58,410 nucleotides of DNA, from contig JBCCQA010000034.1 of the NCBI GenBank assembly GCA_039024635.1, positions 1 through 58,410 of the forward strand. Direction: 5' to 3'. The notes beneath the pieces were generated by a model. That model was not told where the DNA came from, made no database searches, and was given only the letters and a program-made list of their open reading frames with translations. Origin of the DNA: Kuafuiihalomonas sp039024635. GTDB lineage: Bacteria > Myxococcota > Kuafuiibacteriia > Kuafuiibacteriales > Kuafuiibacteriaceae. Numbering within the stretch: position 1 is the stretch's first letter; the number at the start of each line of letters is the position of its first letter. Positions 25,419-33,690 of the stretch are shown here, in pieces. The translations under genes and the position numbers were made by a program.

Positions 25419-27563
25419 GTGCCTAGAGTATCGTTACTGATTGGGTTGGCGACGGCCTTTGCTGTCGTCGCCTGCGAGGAAGAACTTAACGACGATTTGC
25501 CCGGCCAGGATGTCGCGGCATGTTTGCGAGACCAGCGTGTACTCAGTGGGGCTTGTGTGCCTTGTGAAGGTGATAGCGTTCGGTTCCCGGGGGACGACCC
25601 AAGTCGTGGCCTCGATACATCGTGTTTGAATCGGTGTTCCTCGACTGAGCGCGTTCTGGGCGGACGCTGTGTGGCCTGCCCGGAAGGCGCAGTGAGCATC
25701 CCGGGAGCGGATCCCACCGGTCCTGATAGCGCCTGCATCCAACGATGCGCGAAGGACGAGCGCGTTCTTGGGGGAAGTTGCATCCCTTGTCCAGGAGGCC
25801 AAGTAAGCGCCTCTGGAGCAGATCCGACAGGCAGCGACACGACTTGCACCGGACGCTGTGGCGAGAATCAACGAGTAAGCACCGGTACTTGTGCAGCTTG
25901 TCAGGAACGAGAGGTGAGCCTTGCTGGCGCTGATCCGACGGGGCCCGACACTACGTGTTTGGCCCGATGTTCAGAAGGTGAACGGGTTCGAGAGGGCGCC
26001 TGTGTCCCATGCCTCGACGGTCTCACCAACGCCTCAGGGGACATCCCGACCGGACCCAATACGGCTTGTCATCCTAGCGATGCCTGCTTCGAAGCTTTCA
26101 AGGTGGTGTGCGAGGAGTTCGAAGAGGCATACATCAAAGCCTCAAACACCGACGCGGGCGATGAGTTCGGTCGTTCGATAGCCGTCAGCAGAGACGGCCT
26201 CACCCTAGTAGTAGGAGCACGCCTGGAAGACAGTCGGGCCATCGATGGCGATCAAGAAGACAACCGTGCGCCCGAAGCTGGGGCCGTGTACGTTTACGTT
26301 CGGACGGGGTCGACCTGGCGGCAGCAGGCCTACATTAAGGGGTCCAATACGGGGACCGGTGATATCTTCGGCTTCTCAGTGGCGCTCAGCTCGGACGGAA
26401 GCACGCTGGCGGTCGGGGCACCAGGCGAAGACAGTACAGCGACGGGTATCGGAGGAGACCAAGGAGACAGTCCGATGGGTGACGCTTCTGGGGCCGTTTA
26501 CCTCTTCTCACGTGAAGGCGCCGTTTGGCAGGAACAAGCATATATCAAGGCGTCCAACTCGCAGGCCCAGGATGCGTTTGGCTGGTCAGTCAGCATCAAC
26601 GGAGTCGGAGACGCGCTGGCAGTGGGTGCTATCGGCGAGGGGAGCGCCGCTCGCGGCGTAGACGGAGACGAAGAAAACAACTCGATGCCTGGAGCTGGCG
26701 CCGTGTTCGTGTTCGAGCGGGCGGAAGGGGTCTGGGGACAGCAGGCCTACCTGAAAGCGTCGAATCCCGACGCAGCCGATAGGTTCGGGGCATCAGTCGC
26801 ACTCAGCCGAGACGGTGACATCCTAGCCGTCGTTTCTGCGACTGAGGACAGCAACGCGACTGGCGTCGACGGAGACCAAGACAACAACTTGGCGGAGGAC
26901 TCGGGTGCTGTGTACCTCTTCCGGCGTAGCGATGACGCTTGGATGCAATCATCCTATATCAAGGCATCGAATACCGATCCTGACGACAGGTTCGGCAGTG
27001 GAGTTGCATTGAGCGATGACGGCCAGACGCTTGTGGCAGGCGCATTCTCCGAGGACAGCGCTGCCCGGGGTCTTGGGGGCAACGAAAACGACGACAGCGC
27101 TCGGGATTCCGGAGCCGTCTACGTGTTCGATGGTCAAGGAGGCGCGTGGAGCCAGGAGGCCTACGTGAAGGCCTCCAACACCGGCCGCGGAGATAGTTTC
27201 GGTTTCTCGGTGACCCTGAGCGGCGACGGCAGCACCTTCGCGGTCGGTGCTGACAGGGAAGGGAGCGCAAGCCTAGGCGTCAACGGATCTGAGGACGACG
27301 ACCGCGCCTTTGCCTCGGGCGCTGTCTACGTGTTCGGTCGAGTTGGTGGGGCCTGGCAACAACGCGGCTACGTGAAGTCGAGCAACTCGGAAGCCGGCGA
27401 CGTCTTTGGTCATGCGGTTGCTCTGAGCGAAGATGGCAGCGTCCTGGCGGCCGTGGCCTTAGGGGAGGACAGTGCAGCTCGCGGCGTAAACGGTGACCCG
27501 GGCAATGGAGCCGAAAACTCGGGGGCTGCCTTCGTGCGGCGCCTGTCACAGGAAGGCATCTAG
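25419..27563 (+). CDS. FG-GAP lipoprotein with Cys-repeat stalk
   Basis: 714 residues from the GTG at 25419, which places the signal peptide (LLIGLATAFAVVACEE, lipobox) at the very start; an ATG at 25362 would add 19 residues. Residues about 30-215 hold five tandem units of about 35 residues (RC..xERVLGGxCxPCP..GADPTGPDTTC), forming a disulfide stalk. Residues about 235-710 hold seven FG-GAP repeats of about 65-70 residues, each opening with a variant of AYIKASNTDAGDEFG and closing with a variant of GAVYVF. Asp/Asn-rich loops (GDQEDN, GDEENN, GNENDD) look like calcium sites. Seven blades suit a closed integrin-alpha-like propeller. Probable surface adhesin or binding protein. Confidence 0.88.
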   Translation: MPRVSLLIGLATAFAVVACEEELNDDLPGQDVAACLRDQRVLSGACVPCEGDSVRFPGDDPSRGLDTSCLNRCSSTERVLGGRCVACPEGAVSIPGADPTGPDSACIQRCAKDERVLGGSCIPCPGGQVSASGADPTGSDTTCTGRCGENQRVSTGTCAACQEREVSLAGADPTGPDTTCLARCSEGERVREGACVPCLDGLTNASGDIPTGPNTACHPSDACFEAFKVVCEEFEEAYIKASNTDAGDEFGRSIAVSRDGLTLVVGARLEDSRAIDGDQEDNRAPEAGAVYVYVRTGSTWRQQAYIKGSNTGTGDIFGFSVALSSDGSTLAVGAPGEDSTATGIGGDQGDSPMGDASGAVYLFSREGAVWQEQAYIKASNSQAQDAFGWSVSINGVGDALAVGAIGEGSAARGVDGDEENNSMPGAGAVFVFERAEGVWGQQAYLKASNPDAADRFGASVALSRDGDILAVVSATEDSNATGVDGDQDNNLAEDSGAVYLFRRSDDAWMQSSYIKASNTDPDDRFGSGVALSDDGQTLVAGAFSEDSAARGLGGNENDDSARDSGAVYVFDGQGGAWSQEAYVKASNTGRGDSFGFSVTLSGDGSTFAVGADREGSASLGVNGSEDDDRAFASGAVYVFGRVGGAWQQRGYVKSSNSEAGDVFGHAVALSEDGSVLAAVALGEDSAARGVNGDPGNGAENSGAAFVRRLSQEGI

Positions 27564-27593
27564 TGTTCCGAGCCATCGATCCTTGAGGAACCT

Positions 27594-28615
27594 TCAGTCT
27601 TGCTGGCTCAGTTCCAGTGGAGGCTGCCACTTCGAACGACCCGAAAGGTCCGGAGCTGTTCGCCCCCACACGTTGTCGTGACTTCTAACGCCTGTCAGGA
27701 AGGCGACCACGATGCGCTGGAGTACGTTCATGGTCATGAACATGCCGTGTAGGTCGGTCGCCCAGGTCAGCATCCGGTTGGAAAACTCCCAGGCTCCGTA
27801 GTCTTCAGGAGATAGGCACACCAGCTGAGCGTCGGACAGAAATGGTGGCTTGGCGGCCAGGTAAGGCACCGTACCTTCGCCGGTCTGCGTGCGCTTCTTC
27901 TTGGTTTCGTTCTTGTACTCGTTCGTCTTCATCAGGCTGTTGGCGTCGAACACCGGCTGTTTCTGTTCGTCCAGAACCACCTTGACCTGCTACCGTGTCG
28001 GCACCCCCACGCCGATCAGGCATAAGTAGTCTTGCGAGGAGGAGAGGCTCGTGGCCCCTCCGTCCAGGTCCATCTGGGCTAGTCGCTCTCGGTGGCGCCG
28101 AGCGTTTCCGAGGAGCTCGGTGAATAGTTTGGCGGCTCGCTCTCGGTACTGCTCGGGGCTCTTGACGCTGTGGCGCATGAAGAAGCGCTCGAGAGCGCCG
28201 GGGATGGAGCGCCGCCAGACCGCCGGATCAAAGATCGACTTGCCGGTTAGGTTGGGCCCGGAGGTGTTGCTCGTAGACCTCGGCTTGGGCGGGAGTTTGA
28301 GGCTGCCCTCGAAACTGGGCAGCAGATAGTACAAGCAGGGCGTAAGCCGGGCGGCTTCTCGCTCTCGAGCTCCCGAGGGCACGCGGCTCAGCTCGTCTTC
28401 GCCCGTCATCATCTTGCGAATTGCCTTGAGGGAGCCCTGGTACGGCGTGCCTACGGTGACGACTTTGCTCACTCGGGCCCTCTTACTCTTGGACTGCAGA
28501 TAGCCGGCAGCGATCAGTCCCCCCATGGAGTGACCGATCAAGGTCACGCGTCGGTTAGATCGGTGGCGGTGATGCCCGGCAGCACGATGACCGGGTCCAG
28601 GAGCGCAGGCGGCAT
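27594..28615 (-). pseudogene. Decayed LCAT/PGAP1-like lipase
   Basis: Reading leftward from the ATG at 28615 gives a normal lipase start (LLDPVIVLPGITATDLTD). The text then jumps, with a frame change near 28550, straight to the nucleophile elbow VTLIGHSMGGLIAAGYLQ, so the segment between oxyanion loop and elbow is deleted. The frame continues with VVTVGTPYQGSLKAIRK up to an in-frame TAG at 27990-27992 (after LIGVGVPTR), then goes on coding QVKVVLDEQKQPVFDANS to 27594. The deletion and the nonsense codon together show a dead gene. It is unrelated in sequence detail to the intact hydrolase at 11541. Confidence 0.75.
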
Positions 28616-28738
28616 GGGGAACAAGTACTCACGCCCCGGTGCTCGGGTCACCCTCCCAAGTCCCCATCATGGGTCGCGCCGCGAGCGAGCTGAGGGGACC
28701 CTACAGTTCCTTTCGCATCCGGCGACGCGCCTCCCCCT

Positions 28739-28929
28739 CTAGTCCTGCCGGCCCTGCACGACGAAGGCGCTCACGAAGGACTCGCCGATCAACTCCTGGG
28801 ACATGGTGACCCGGAGGAAGGCGTGGGCGACCTTCGAGAATCGTCCCTTCGGCGTCGGGAGGTCGACCGCGAAGACCCCCTTTGACTCAATCGGACCATA
28901 GAGAGGAAAGGAAGCAGACCGATAGGTGC
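28739..28929 (-). pseudogene. C-terminal gene fragment of unknown family
   Basis: Upstream of a TAG at 28739-28741 an open frame reads FPLYGPIESKGVFAVDLP and then FLRVTMSQELIGESFVSAF, ending VVQGRQD. It has the look of real protein with normal codon use but no start codon, and it runs into the end of the lipoprotein gene at 28930. I take it as the 3' end of a gene lost by rearrangement. Nothing else is recognised between 28616 and 28738. Confidence 0.35.
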
Positions 28930-29265
28930 TCAGCGTGCGGCCTCCTGGGGGCGGATCCGGTGCAGCGCGCGGCGGACCGAGGATGGGAGCTGGGGGTCTG
29001 CGAGGGCTCGCTTAATCGCGTCGCGCGCTGCGCGAGTCCTGGATTCGGCCAATACTTCGTAGCTTCGACTGCGAACCAGCCAGTCCCGCTCCGTGTTTTC
29101 GGCCAGCGCGATGAGCTGGGCCTCGATGTCGTCGAAGCTCCGCCGAAGTTCATCCAGCCGAGGACGGCGGTGGATGTCGGTGAGCGCCACGACCAACCCG
29201 TCCTCAGGCTCGGGAGCGGAGCATGCGATGGCACCTGCGACGAGCCCCGCGACCAGCCACTTCAT
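28930..29265 (-). CDS. Small lipoprotein translationally coupled to metalloprotease
   Basis: 111 residues from the ATG at 29265. The signal peptide KWLVAGLVAGAIACSAPE ends in a lipobox (AIAC). The mature part is helical and charged (DIEAQLIALAENTERDWLVR, then ESRTRAARDAIKRALADP), resembling HEAT-like or adaptor helices. The ATG overlaps the metalloprotease stop as ATGA, so the two proteins are made from one message by reinitiation. I infer a partner of the protease, perhaps an inhibitor or anchor; there is no direct evidence. Confidence 0.72.
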   Translation of the reverse strand: MKWLVAGLVAGAIACSAPEPEDGLVVALTDIHRRPRLDELRRSFDDIEAQLIALAENTERDWLVRSRSYEVLAESRTRAARDAIKRALADPQLPSSVRRALHRIRPQEAAR

Positions 29266-30650
29266 GGGGCGCCGGTCAGCGGGTTGGACTGGAGCACCGC
29301 GTCCTGGCCGGGGCTGAGCTCCGTGGCCGCCAGGGAGGCGCTCGGGAACATGACGTTGGTGAAGTCGGGGCAATCTGGACCCAGCGGTTGGCCCACACAG
29401 TTCGGGGAGTCGGGGATGGCGTCCGTCGTCGTGCCGTCGGACTCGGTGGTATGGAACAGCCCTAGGAAGTGGCCCATCTCGTGGGCCATGACGCTCCCGG
29501 TGAGTCGCGCACCGGCCAACGGATCGGTCGCCGTGCCCAGGCCCAGGAACTCGCCCGTCATGACGACGCCCGAGCCTCCGCTGCCGTGCAGGCCAGCGGG
29601 GCCCGGAATCCCGGAAGAGACCCCGATCGTGCCGCTGTCGGGAATGTCGAAGTCGGCTGTGACCACAACGTTGATGCTCAGCGCCCGGGCCGGTGGAGAG
29701 GGCACCTCGGTCAAGGCGACGGCCTCGGCGATTTCGTCGAAGTTGTCGATGACCTCCAGCTCGGGTGCGTCGAGGGAAATTTGGGTTTGGATTTCGGGCT
29801 GGATCTCGGCGCCCTGGTAGGCCGTCCGTACCGTGTCCAACACTACGTCGAGCGACTCCCCGTCGATAGAGACGCCGACGGTATAGAGGTTGATAGCCAG
29901 AGCCAAGGCCGTCGGACCCCGCTGCCGGACGACCAGGAGGCAAAGCTCATCCGTCGTGGCCGAGACCACCAGCTCGTGGCGGCCCGACTCCACCTGAAGG
30001 GGAGTGCCGGGGAAGGGCACGAGCACGGGGCTCGTGAAGCCCAACAGCGCGGCGCCGATGCCCGACCGCGTTCCCCCGATCCGCGTGACCGCCCCCGATG
30101 GGAAAGACAGGTTGCCGACCTGGAGGCTGGACCCGTCCACGGTGAAGGGGCTGGCGATGTAGCTGGTGACGGCTTCGTCGATGTCGAACGCGAGTTCCGT
30201 CGGTCCGGTGGCCGCTTGGCACGATAGCGTCAGCGCTGGCTCGGGGTCTCCGCCGGGAACCGAAGGCGTCGCAGCCATGGGCGGAACGGGCGGCGGAGGA
30301 AGGCAGGCCGGGACGTTGAGCATGTTCAAGCAGGTCAGGCCCGGATCGCAGTCGGCGTTGCTTTGGCAGTCGGGCGCACACTTCCGACTCGCGATCCGAG
30401 GATCCAGGGTGCACACGGAGCCGGCTGCGCAGTCCCCATTCGCGGTGCACCCCAACCGAGTGCAGAACCCAGCTTCCGCGCCGTCGACCATGACACAGGT
30501 GCCGCTCGCGCACTCCAGGTCGACTTGGCAAGCCGAGCCATCGGCCCTGGCAAACCGTTCGGCGTTGGGCAGCCCAGCCCCTGGAGTTTCCTCATCACTT
30601 CCGCAAGCGGCCCCCAGGACCAAGACAGCGATCGTCGCCCAAATCCGCAT
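29262..30650 (-). CDS. Metzincin-type zinc metalloprotease lipoprotein
   Basis: 462 residues with a lipoprotein signal (IAVLVLGAACGSDEE). Residues about 35-105 are Cys-rich (ACQVDLECASGTCVMVDG, NADCDPGLTCLN), like the Cys modules of other myxobacterial lipoproteins. The central 200 residues are beta-rich. The catalytic site is VMAHEMGHFLGLFHTTE near residue 400: HExxHxxGxxH with the third zinc ligand, followed by a later Met as expected for metzincins. The gene ends in ATGA, overlapping the next lipoprotein start. A zinc endopeptidase acting at or outside the outer membrane is likely. Confidence 0.88.
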   Translation of the reverse strand: MRIWATIAVLVLGAACGSDEETPGAGLPNAERFARADGSACQVDLECASGTCVMVDGAEAGFCTRLGCTANGDCAAGSVCTLDPRIASRKCAPDCQSNADCDPGLTCLNMLNVPACLPPPPVPPMAATPSVPGGDPEPALTLSCQAATGPTELAFDIDEAVTSYIASPFTVDGSSLQVGNLSFPSGAVTRIGGTRSGIGAALLGFTSPVLVPFPGTPLQVESGRHELVVSATTDELCLLVVRQRGPTALALAINLYTVGVSIDGESLDVVLDTVRTAYQGAEIQPEIQTQISLDAPELEVIDNFDEIAEAVALTEVPSPPARALSINVVVTADFDIPDSGTIGVSSGIPGPAGLHGSGGSGVVMTGEFLGLGTATDPLAGARLTGSVMAHEMGHFLGLFHTTESDGTTTDAIPDSPNCVGQPLGPDCPDFTNVMFPSASLAATELSPGQDAVLQSNPLTGAP

Positions 30651-30919
30651 GCTTTGGCATGCTGACAGTCTTTACCCGCTCCGACCAGGTCGGAAGGGAA
30701 GGGAACGGGCCGCAGCGAAGAGGACCCATGAGCTTCATGGGTCCAATCAGGACGCTGCAGCAAACGAGTTCAGACACCAGACAGTTTGCGGACTTCGCCG
30801 AACACGTCCAATGCGGGCTTGGCGTTGGTGTTGATGAAGGAGTCGCGGCCGATGCCGCCGTTGCCCCGTGACCACAGTGGTCTTGTCGTCGAGCGCCAGG
30901 TCCGCCTGCAGGGTCGAGC

Positions 30920-31606
30920 TCACAGTGCAGCCGATGGTGACACGCAGATCCGGTGACCAAGTAGCGCGCCATGGCTCAGGTCGTCGACGATGACCGCCGC
31001 GATGTCAGCGAAGGGCACCCGGGCCGGCGCCGGTCCTCCCAGCTCATCGAGGGTCACGACGCGGGATTCGCTCTTTGGGCCATCGACCATCAGTCCGGGG
31101 CACACGTAGGCGTTGGGAAGTCCGGTGGTCGACATGAAGGCCATCGACGCCAGGTGGCCCCGCGTCATGCGCTGCATGACTTCCCGGGGGATCTTGGACT
31201 CGAGCCCATGCTTTTTCATGGCCGCCACGTCGTCCCAATCCTGCACCAGGACCGTGCGATTCGTTCCCGGCGCCCAAAGAGCACCCATCCCTCCGACGAG
31301 GTAGAACGCGTTCACGCCCGCGTCAGCGGCCGCCGGCACCAGCGATCCCACGATGTCCTCGGCAGCGTTCCCGCCTGCTGGCGAAGTGCAGTTGATGGCG
31401 AGCTCCGCGCCTCGAGAAGCCGCGCCCACAGCACCGCCGTCCATGACGTCGCCTTGCACCACCCGCACCAAGGGGTGTGACAGGAGCGGCTCGTCCAGCT
31501 TGTCCGGCGAGCGGACAAAGAGGGTCGCCTGATGTCCGGTAGCGACGGCAGCGCGGGATACGTGTCTTCCCAGGCCCCCGGTTGCTCCAAAGATGATCAA
31601 GTTCAC
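30920..31606 (-). CDS. NAD(P)-binding atypical SDR (NmrA-like)
   Basis: 228 residues from a GTG at 31606 preceded by GAGGAGAG, a strong ribosome site. The N-terminus LIIFGATGGLGRHVSRAA is the glycine-rich Rossmann motif of atypical short-chain dehydrogenases, with VRSPDKL for the ribose/phosphate. Later VVQGDVMDGGAV and FYLVGGMGALW match the NAD(P)H-binding/NmrA group. There is no classical YxxxK. It follows the SDR at 31637 by 30 bases and is likely in one operon with it, under the divergent LysR regulator. Substrate unknown. Confidence 0.88.
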   Translation of the reverse strand: MNLIIFGATGGLGRHVSRAAVATGHQATLFVRSPDKLDEPLLSHPLVRVVQGDVMDGGAVGAASRGAELAINCTSPAGGNAAEDIVGSLVPAAADAGVNAFYLVGGMGALWAPGTNRTVLVQDWDDVAAMKKHGLESKIPREVMQRMTRGHLASMAFMSTTGLPNAYVCPGLMVDGPKSESRVVTLDELGGPAPARVPFADIAAVIVDDLSHGALLGHRICVSPSAAL

Positions 31607-31636
31607 GGGACTCTCCTCGTCTGAAGGGGTTGGCGC

Positions 31637-32581
31637 TCACGCCGACGGCGCAGCGGCCTCGGCGCGCTCAATCACCGAGAGAACGGCCGCCTGCACGTCA
31701 GCGTCGTAGGCCGTCGGGTGGAGCTTCTTCCGCTTGGTGTCGCTGTCGAAGTAGGCGCCGGCCACGCCGTCGAGCTCAGAAGTGGTCGAAGCCCAGATCG
31801 TTGACTTCGCCGCCTTGGCCGCGCTCTTACCGCCGTCTTCCCGCAACACTAGCTTGAAGATCGGAAAGACGAGCTTCATCAGGCCGGGCAACATGTCGAG
31901 GCTGACTTGCTTGGTCATCGCGGTGGTCGCCGGACCTGGATATACGACGTTCACGTGCACGCCTTCGGGCTTGAGCTCTTCGGCGAGGGCCATCGACATC
32001 GCCTCCATGACGCTCTTTGAGTGACTGTATGTACCGAGGCCTTTGAAGCCCTTCTCGGCCAAGAGGTTCTGCGGGTCGATGCGGCCGGCCTTGTTTCCGC
32101 CGGTCACGTTGAGCACCCGCGCGCGATCGGCGGCCTTCAGGGCGGGGAGTAGCGCTAGCGTGAGACGGCGGGGGGCGAATACGTTGACGGCAAAGTGCAT
32201 CTCGAGGCCATCGGCGCTCTTGGCGGGCTGGGCACCGAGGTAGCCGGCGTTGTTCACGAGGACGTCGATGCGCGGAGCCCGTACGAGCAGCTCGCCGGCC
32301 AGGGCATCGATGCTTGCCGACGAAGAGACGTCTCCGACGAGCAACTCGACCGTCTCGTTGCCTGTCTGCTCTGCGAGCTGCAGTCGCGCGGCCTCTCCCC
32401 GCTCCGCGTTCCGCCCCACGATTAGGACGCGGGCTCCCGTTTGCGCGATGCCGAGCGCGCTGTGAAAGCCGATACCTCCGGTGCCGCCCGTGATGACGAC
32501 GACGGGCGCCTCGGCCGGGCTCCAATGGTGGCTCTGATTGGCAGTCAACGACGCTCCATTTGGTGCGGCATTGGCTACCAT
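31637..32581 (-). CDS. Short-chain dehydrogenase/reductase
   Basis: 314 residues. Cofactor motif TGGTGGIGFHSALG, then VLIVGRNAERGEAA (Arg suggests NADP). NNAGYLG, the catalytic Ser-containing VLNVTGG region and YSHSK (YxxxK) make an intact classical SDR site, close to the retinol-dehydrogenase-like group. The C-terminal extension is about 60 residues. It is the first gene of a two-gene unit with the NmrA-like protein and is divergent from a LysR gene, with the starts 79 bases apart. Probable NADP-dependent alcohol/ketone oxidoreductase. Confidence 0.92.
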   Translation of the reverse strand: MVANAAPNGASLTANQSHHWSPAEAPVVVITGGTGGIGFHSALGIAQTGARVLIVGRNAERGEAARLQLAEQTGNETVELLVGDVSSSASIDALAGELLVRAPRIDVLVNNAGYLGAQPAKSADGLEMHFAVNVFAPRRLTLALLPALKAADRARVLNVTGGNKAGRIDPQNLLAEKGFKGLGTYSHSKSVMEAMSMALAEELKPEGVHVNVVYPGPATTAMTKQVSLDMLPGLMKLVFPIFKLVLREDGGKSAAKAAKSTIWASTTSELDGVAGAYFDSDTKRKKLHPTAYDADVQAAVLSVIERAEAAAPSA

Positions 32582-32622
32582 CTACACGTTCTATGTGCAT
32601 ATCATGCGAACTCGCACGTCAT

Positions 32623-32640
32623 ATGCGCGTTTACGCGCAT
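32623..32640. promoter_or_regulatory. Perfect inverted repeat, candidate LysR site
   Basis: ATGCGCG (32623-32629), TTTA, CGCGCAT (32634-32640) is a perfect 7+7 inverted repeat in the 79-base gap between the divergent SDR and LysR starts. This is the usual place for a LysR-type regulator to bind and control both promoters. Confidence 0.5.
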
Positions 32641-32660
32641 CCGCGCCTTCGAGGTAGAAG

Positions 32661-33566
32661 TTGGAGAGCTGGGACGAAATGCGCACGGCCTATACCGTGG
32701 CAAGGCTGGGGACAGTGAGCGCGGCGGCGGCCGAGCTCGGCATCCATCGCGCGACCGTCCTGCGCCATATCGACTCGCTCGAGGCGTCGCTTGGCGCCCG
32801 CCTCTTCCAACGTCACGCGCGCGGATACACCCCGACCGACGCGGGCCTCGACCTGGCGCGCGTGGCGAAGACCACCTCCGAGCAAATGGAGGCGTTTGCT
32901 GGTCGCATGCGGGGCAGGGGGGCTGAGGTGTCGGGCGAGATCGTCATCACGTCGGTAGAGGTGGTGACCCCCATCGTCGTGGATGCTCTAGCGCGTTTTC
33001 GCGCCGCTCATCCCGGCACGTCTGTTCGGCACGTTGTCAGCCCTCGCGTACTCGAGCTTGCCTACGGGGAGGCCCACGTGGCGGTGCGAGCTGGTCGGAA
33101 GCCCGACCACCCCGACAACGTCGTGCGCCCGTACTTCCAACTGCGCTCAACGCTGTTCGCGCACGAGAGCTACGTCGAGCGTTGCGGACTCCCATCTGAC
33201 GAGGCTTCGCTGGCTGACCATCATTTCGTCACCGCCGCGGAACCCCGCGCCGCGCGGTTCTTTGGCTGGCTCGAATCCGTGGTGCCTGCCGACAGGATTG
33301 TGCTGAGGAGCGGAAACCAGCGCGTCCTACGAGAAGCGATACAGATGGGGATGGGCATCGGATTCGCACCTTGCTTTGAGGCACGGCGCGACCGGCAGCT
33401 TCACCAGGTGCTCTCACCGAGGGAGGACTGGGAGGTCCCATTTTGGCTCGTCACCCATGTCGACCTGCATCGGTCGGCGAAGGTGCGAGCCCTCTCCGAG
33501 GTTCTGCGGGCGGTAGCAGAGGAGGAAGCCGACGCCGGGGGCTTGACCCTTCCTCAGGCGATGTAG
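32661..33566 (+). CDS. LysR family transcriptional regulator
   Basis: 301 residues. I prefer the TTG at 32661 because the family normally opens with a short W-D-E/D-L/M-R motif, seen here as SWDEMRTAYTVARLGTVS, and GAGG stands about 8 bases upstream; ATG at 32679 would cut into the helix. The winged helix-turn-helix is ELGIHRATVLRHIDSLEASL. The effector-binding domain follows (GEIVITSVEVVTPIVVDAL). It is divergent from the SDR pair and probably controls it. A hairpin follows the stop. Confidence 0.92.
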   Translation: MESWDEMRTAYTVARLGTVSAAAAELGIHRATVLRHIDSLEASLGARLFQRHARGYTPTDAGLDLARVAKTTSEQMEAFAGRMRGRGAEVSGEIVITSVEVVTPIVVDALARFRAAHPGTSVRHVVSPRVLELAYGEAHVAVRAGRKPDHPDNVVRPYFQLRSTLFAHESYVERCGLPSDEASLADHHFVTAAEPRAARFFGWLESVVPADRIVLRSGNQRVLREAIQMGMGIGFAPCFEARRDRQLHQVLSPREDWEVPFWLVTHVDLHRSAKVRALSEVLRAVAEEEADAGGLTLPQAM

Positions 33567-33571
33567 GTTTC

Positions 33572-33605
33572 GGTGGGGAGCAGCTCGAGGGCCCCCCTCC
33601 CCGCC
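33572..33605 (+). terminator. Possible terminator hairpin
   Basis: GGTGGGGAG (33572-33580) and CTCCCCGCC (33597-33605) form a 9-bp stem with one wobble and a 16-base loop, 5 bases after the LysR stop. No T-run follows. Confidence 0.4.
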
Positions 33606-33607
33606 AG

Positions 33608-33688
33608 GGCAGTCAGCGGCCGCACCAGGCTTTGGGCTACCTGAGCCCGGTGGAGTACCGCGCAGAGGAAGTGAACCTGGTAGCTTGA
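33608..33688 (+). pseudogene. IS3-family transposase 3' remnant
   Basis: The frame reads SQRPHQALGYLSPVEYR before a stop at 33686-33688. This is the conserved C-terminal motif of IS3-family orfB integrase-type transposases. Nothing of the DDE core remains. It lies between two LysR genes and marks an old insertion or deletion boundary. Confidence 0.7.
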
Positions 33689-33690
33689 AA

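Noticed and set aside
29469..30227. 252-codon plus-strand ORF antisense to the metalloprotease
   Set aside because: Shadow frame; composition is Arg/Gly/Asp-rich without any domain.
30770..30880. Minus-strand open frame reading RDSFINTNAKPALDVFGEV before a stop
   Set aside because: It may be a gene tail, but it has no start, no recognised family and only about 30 plausible residues.
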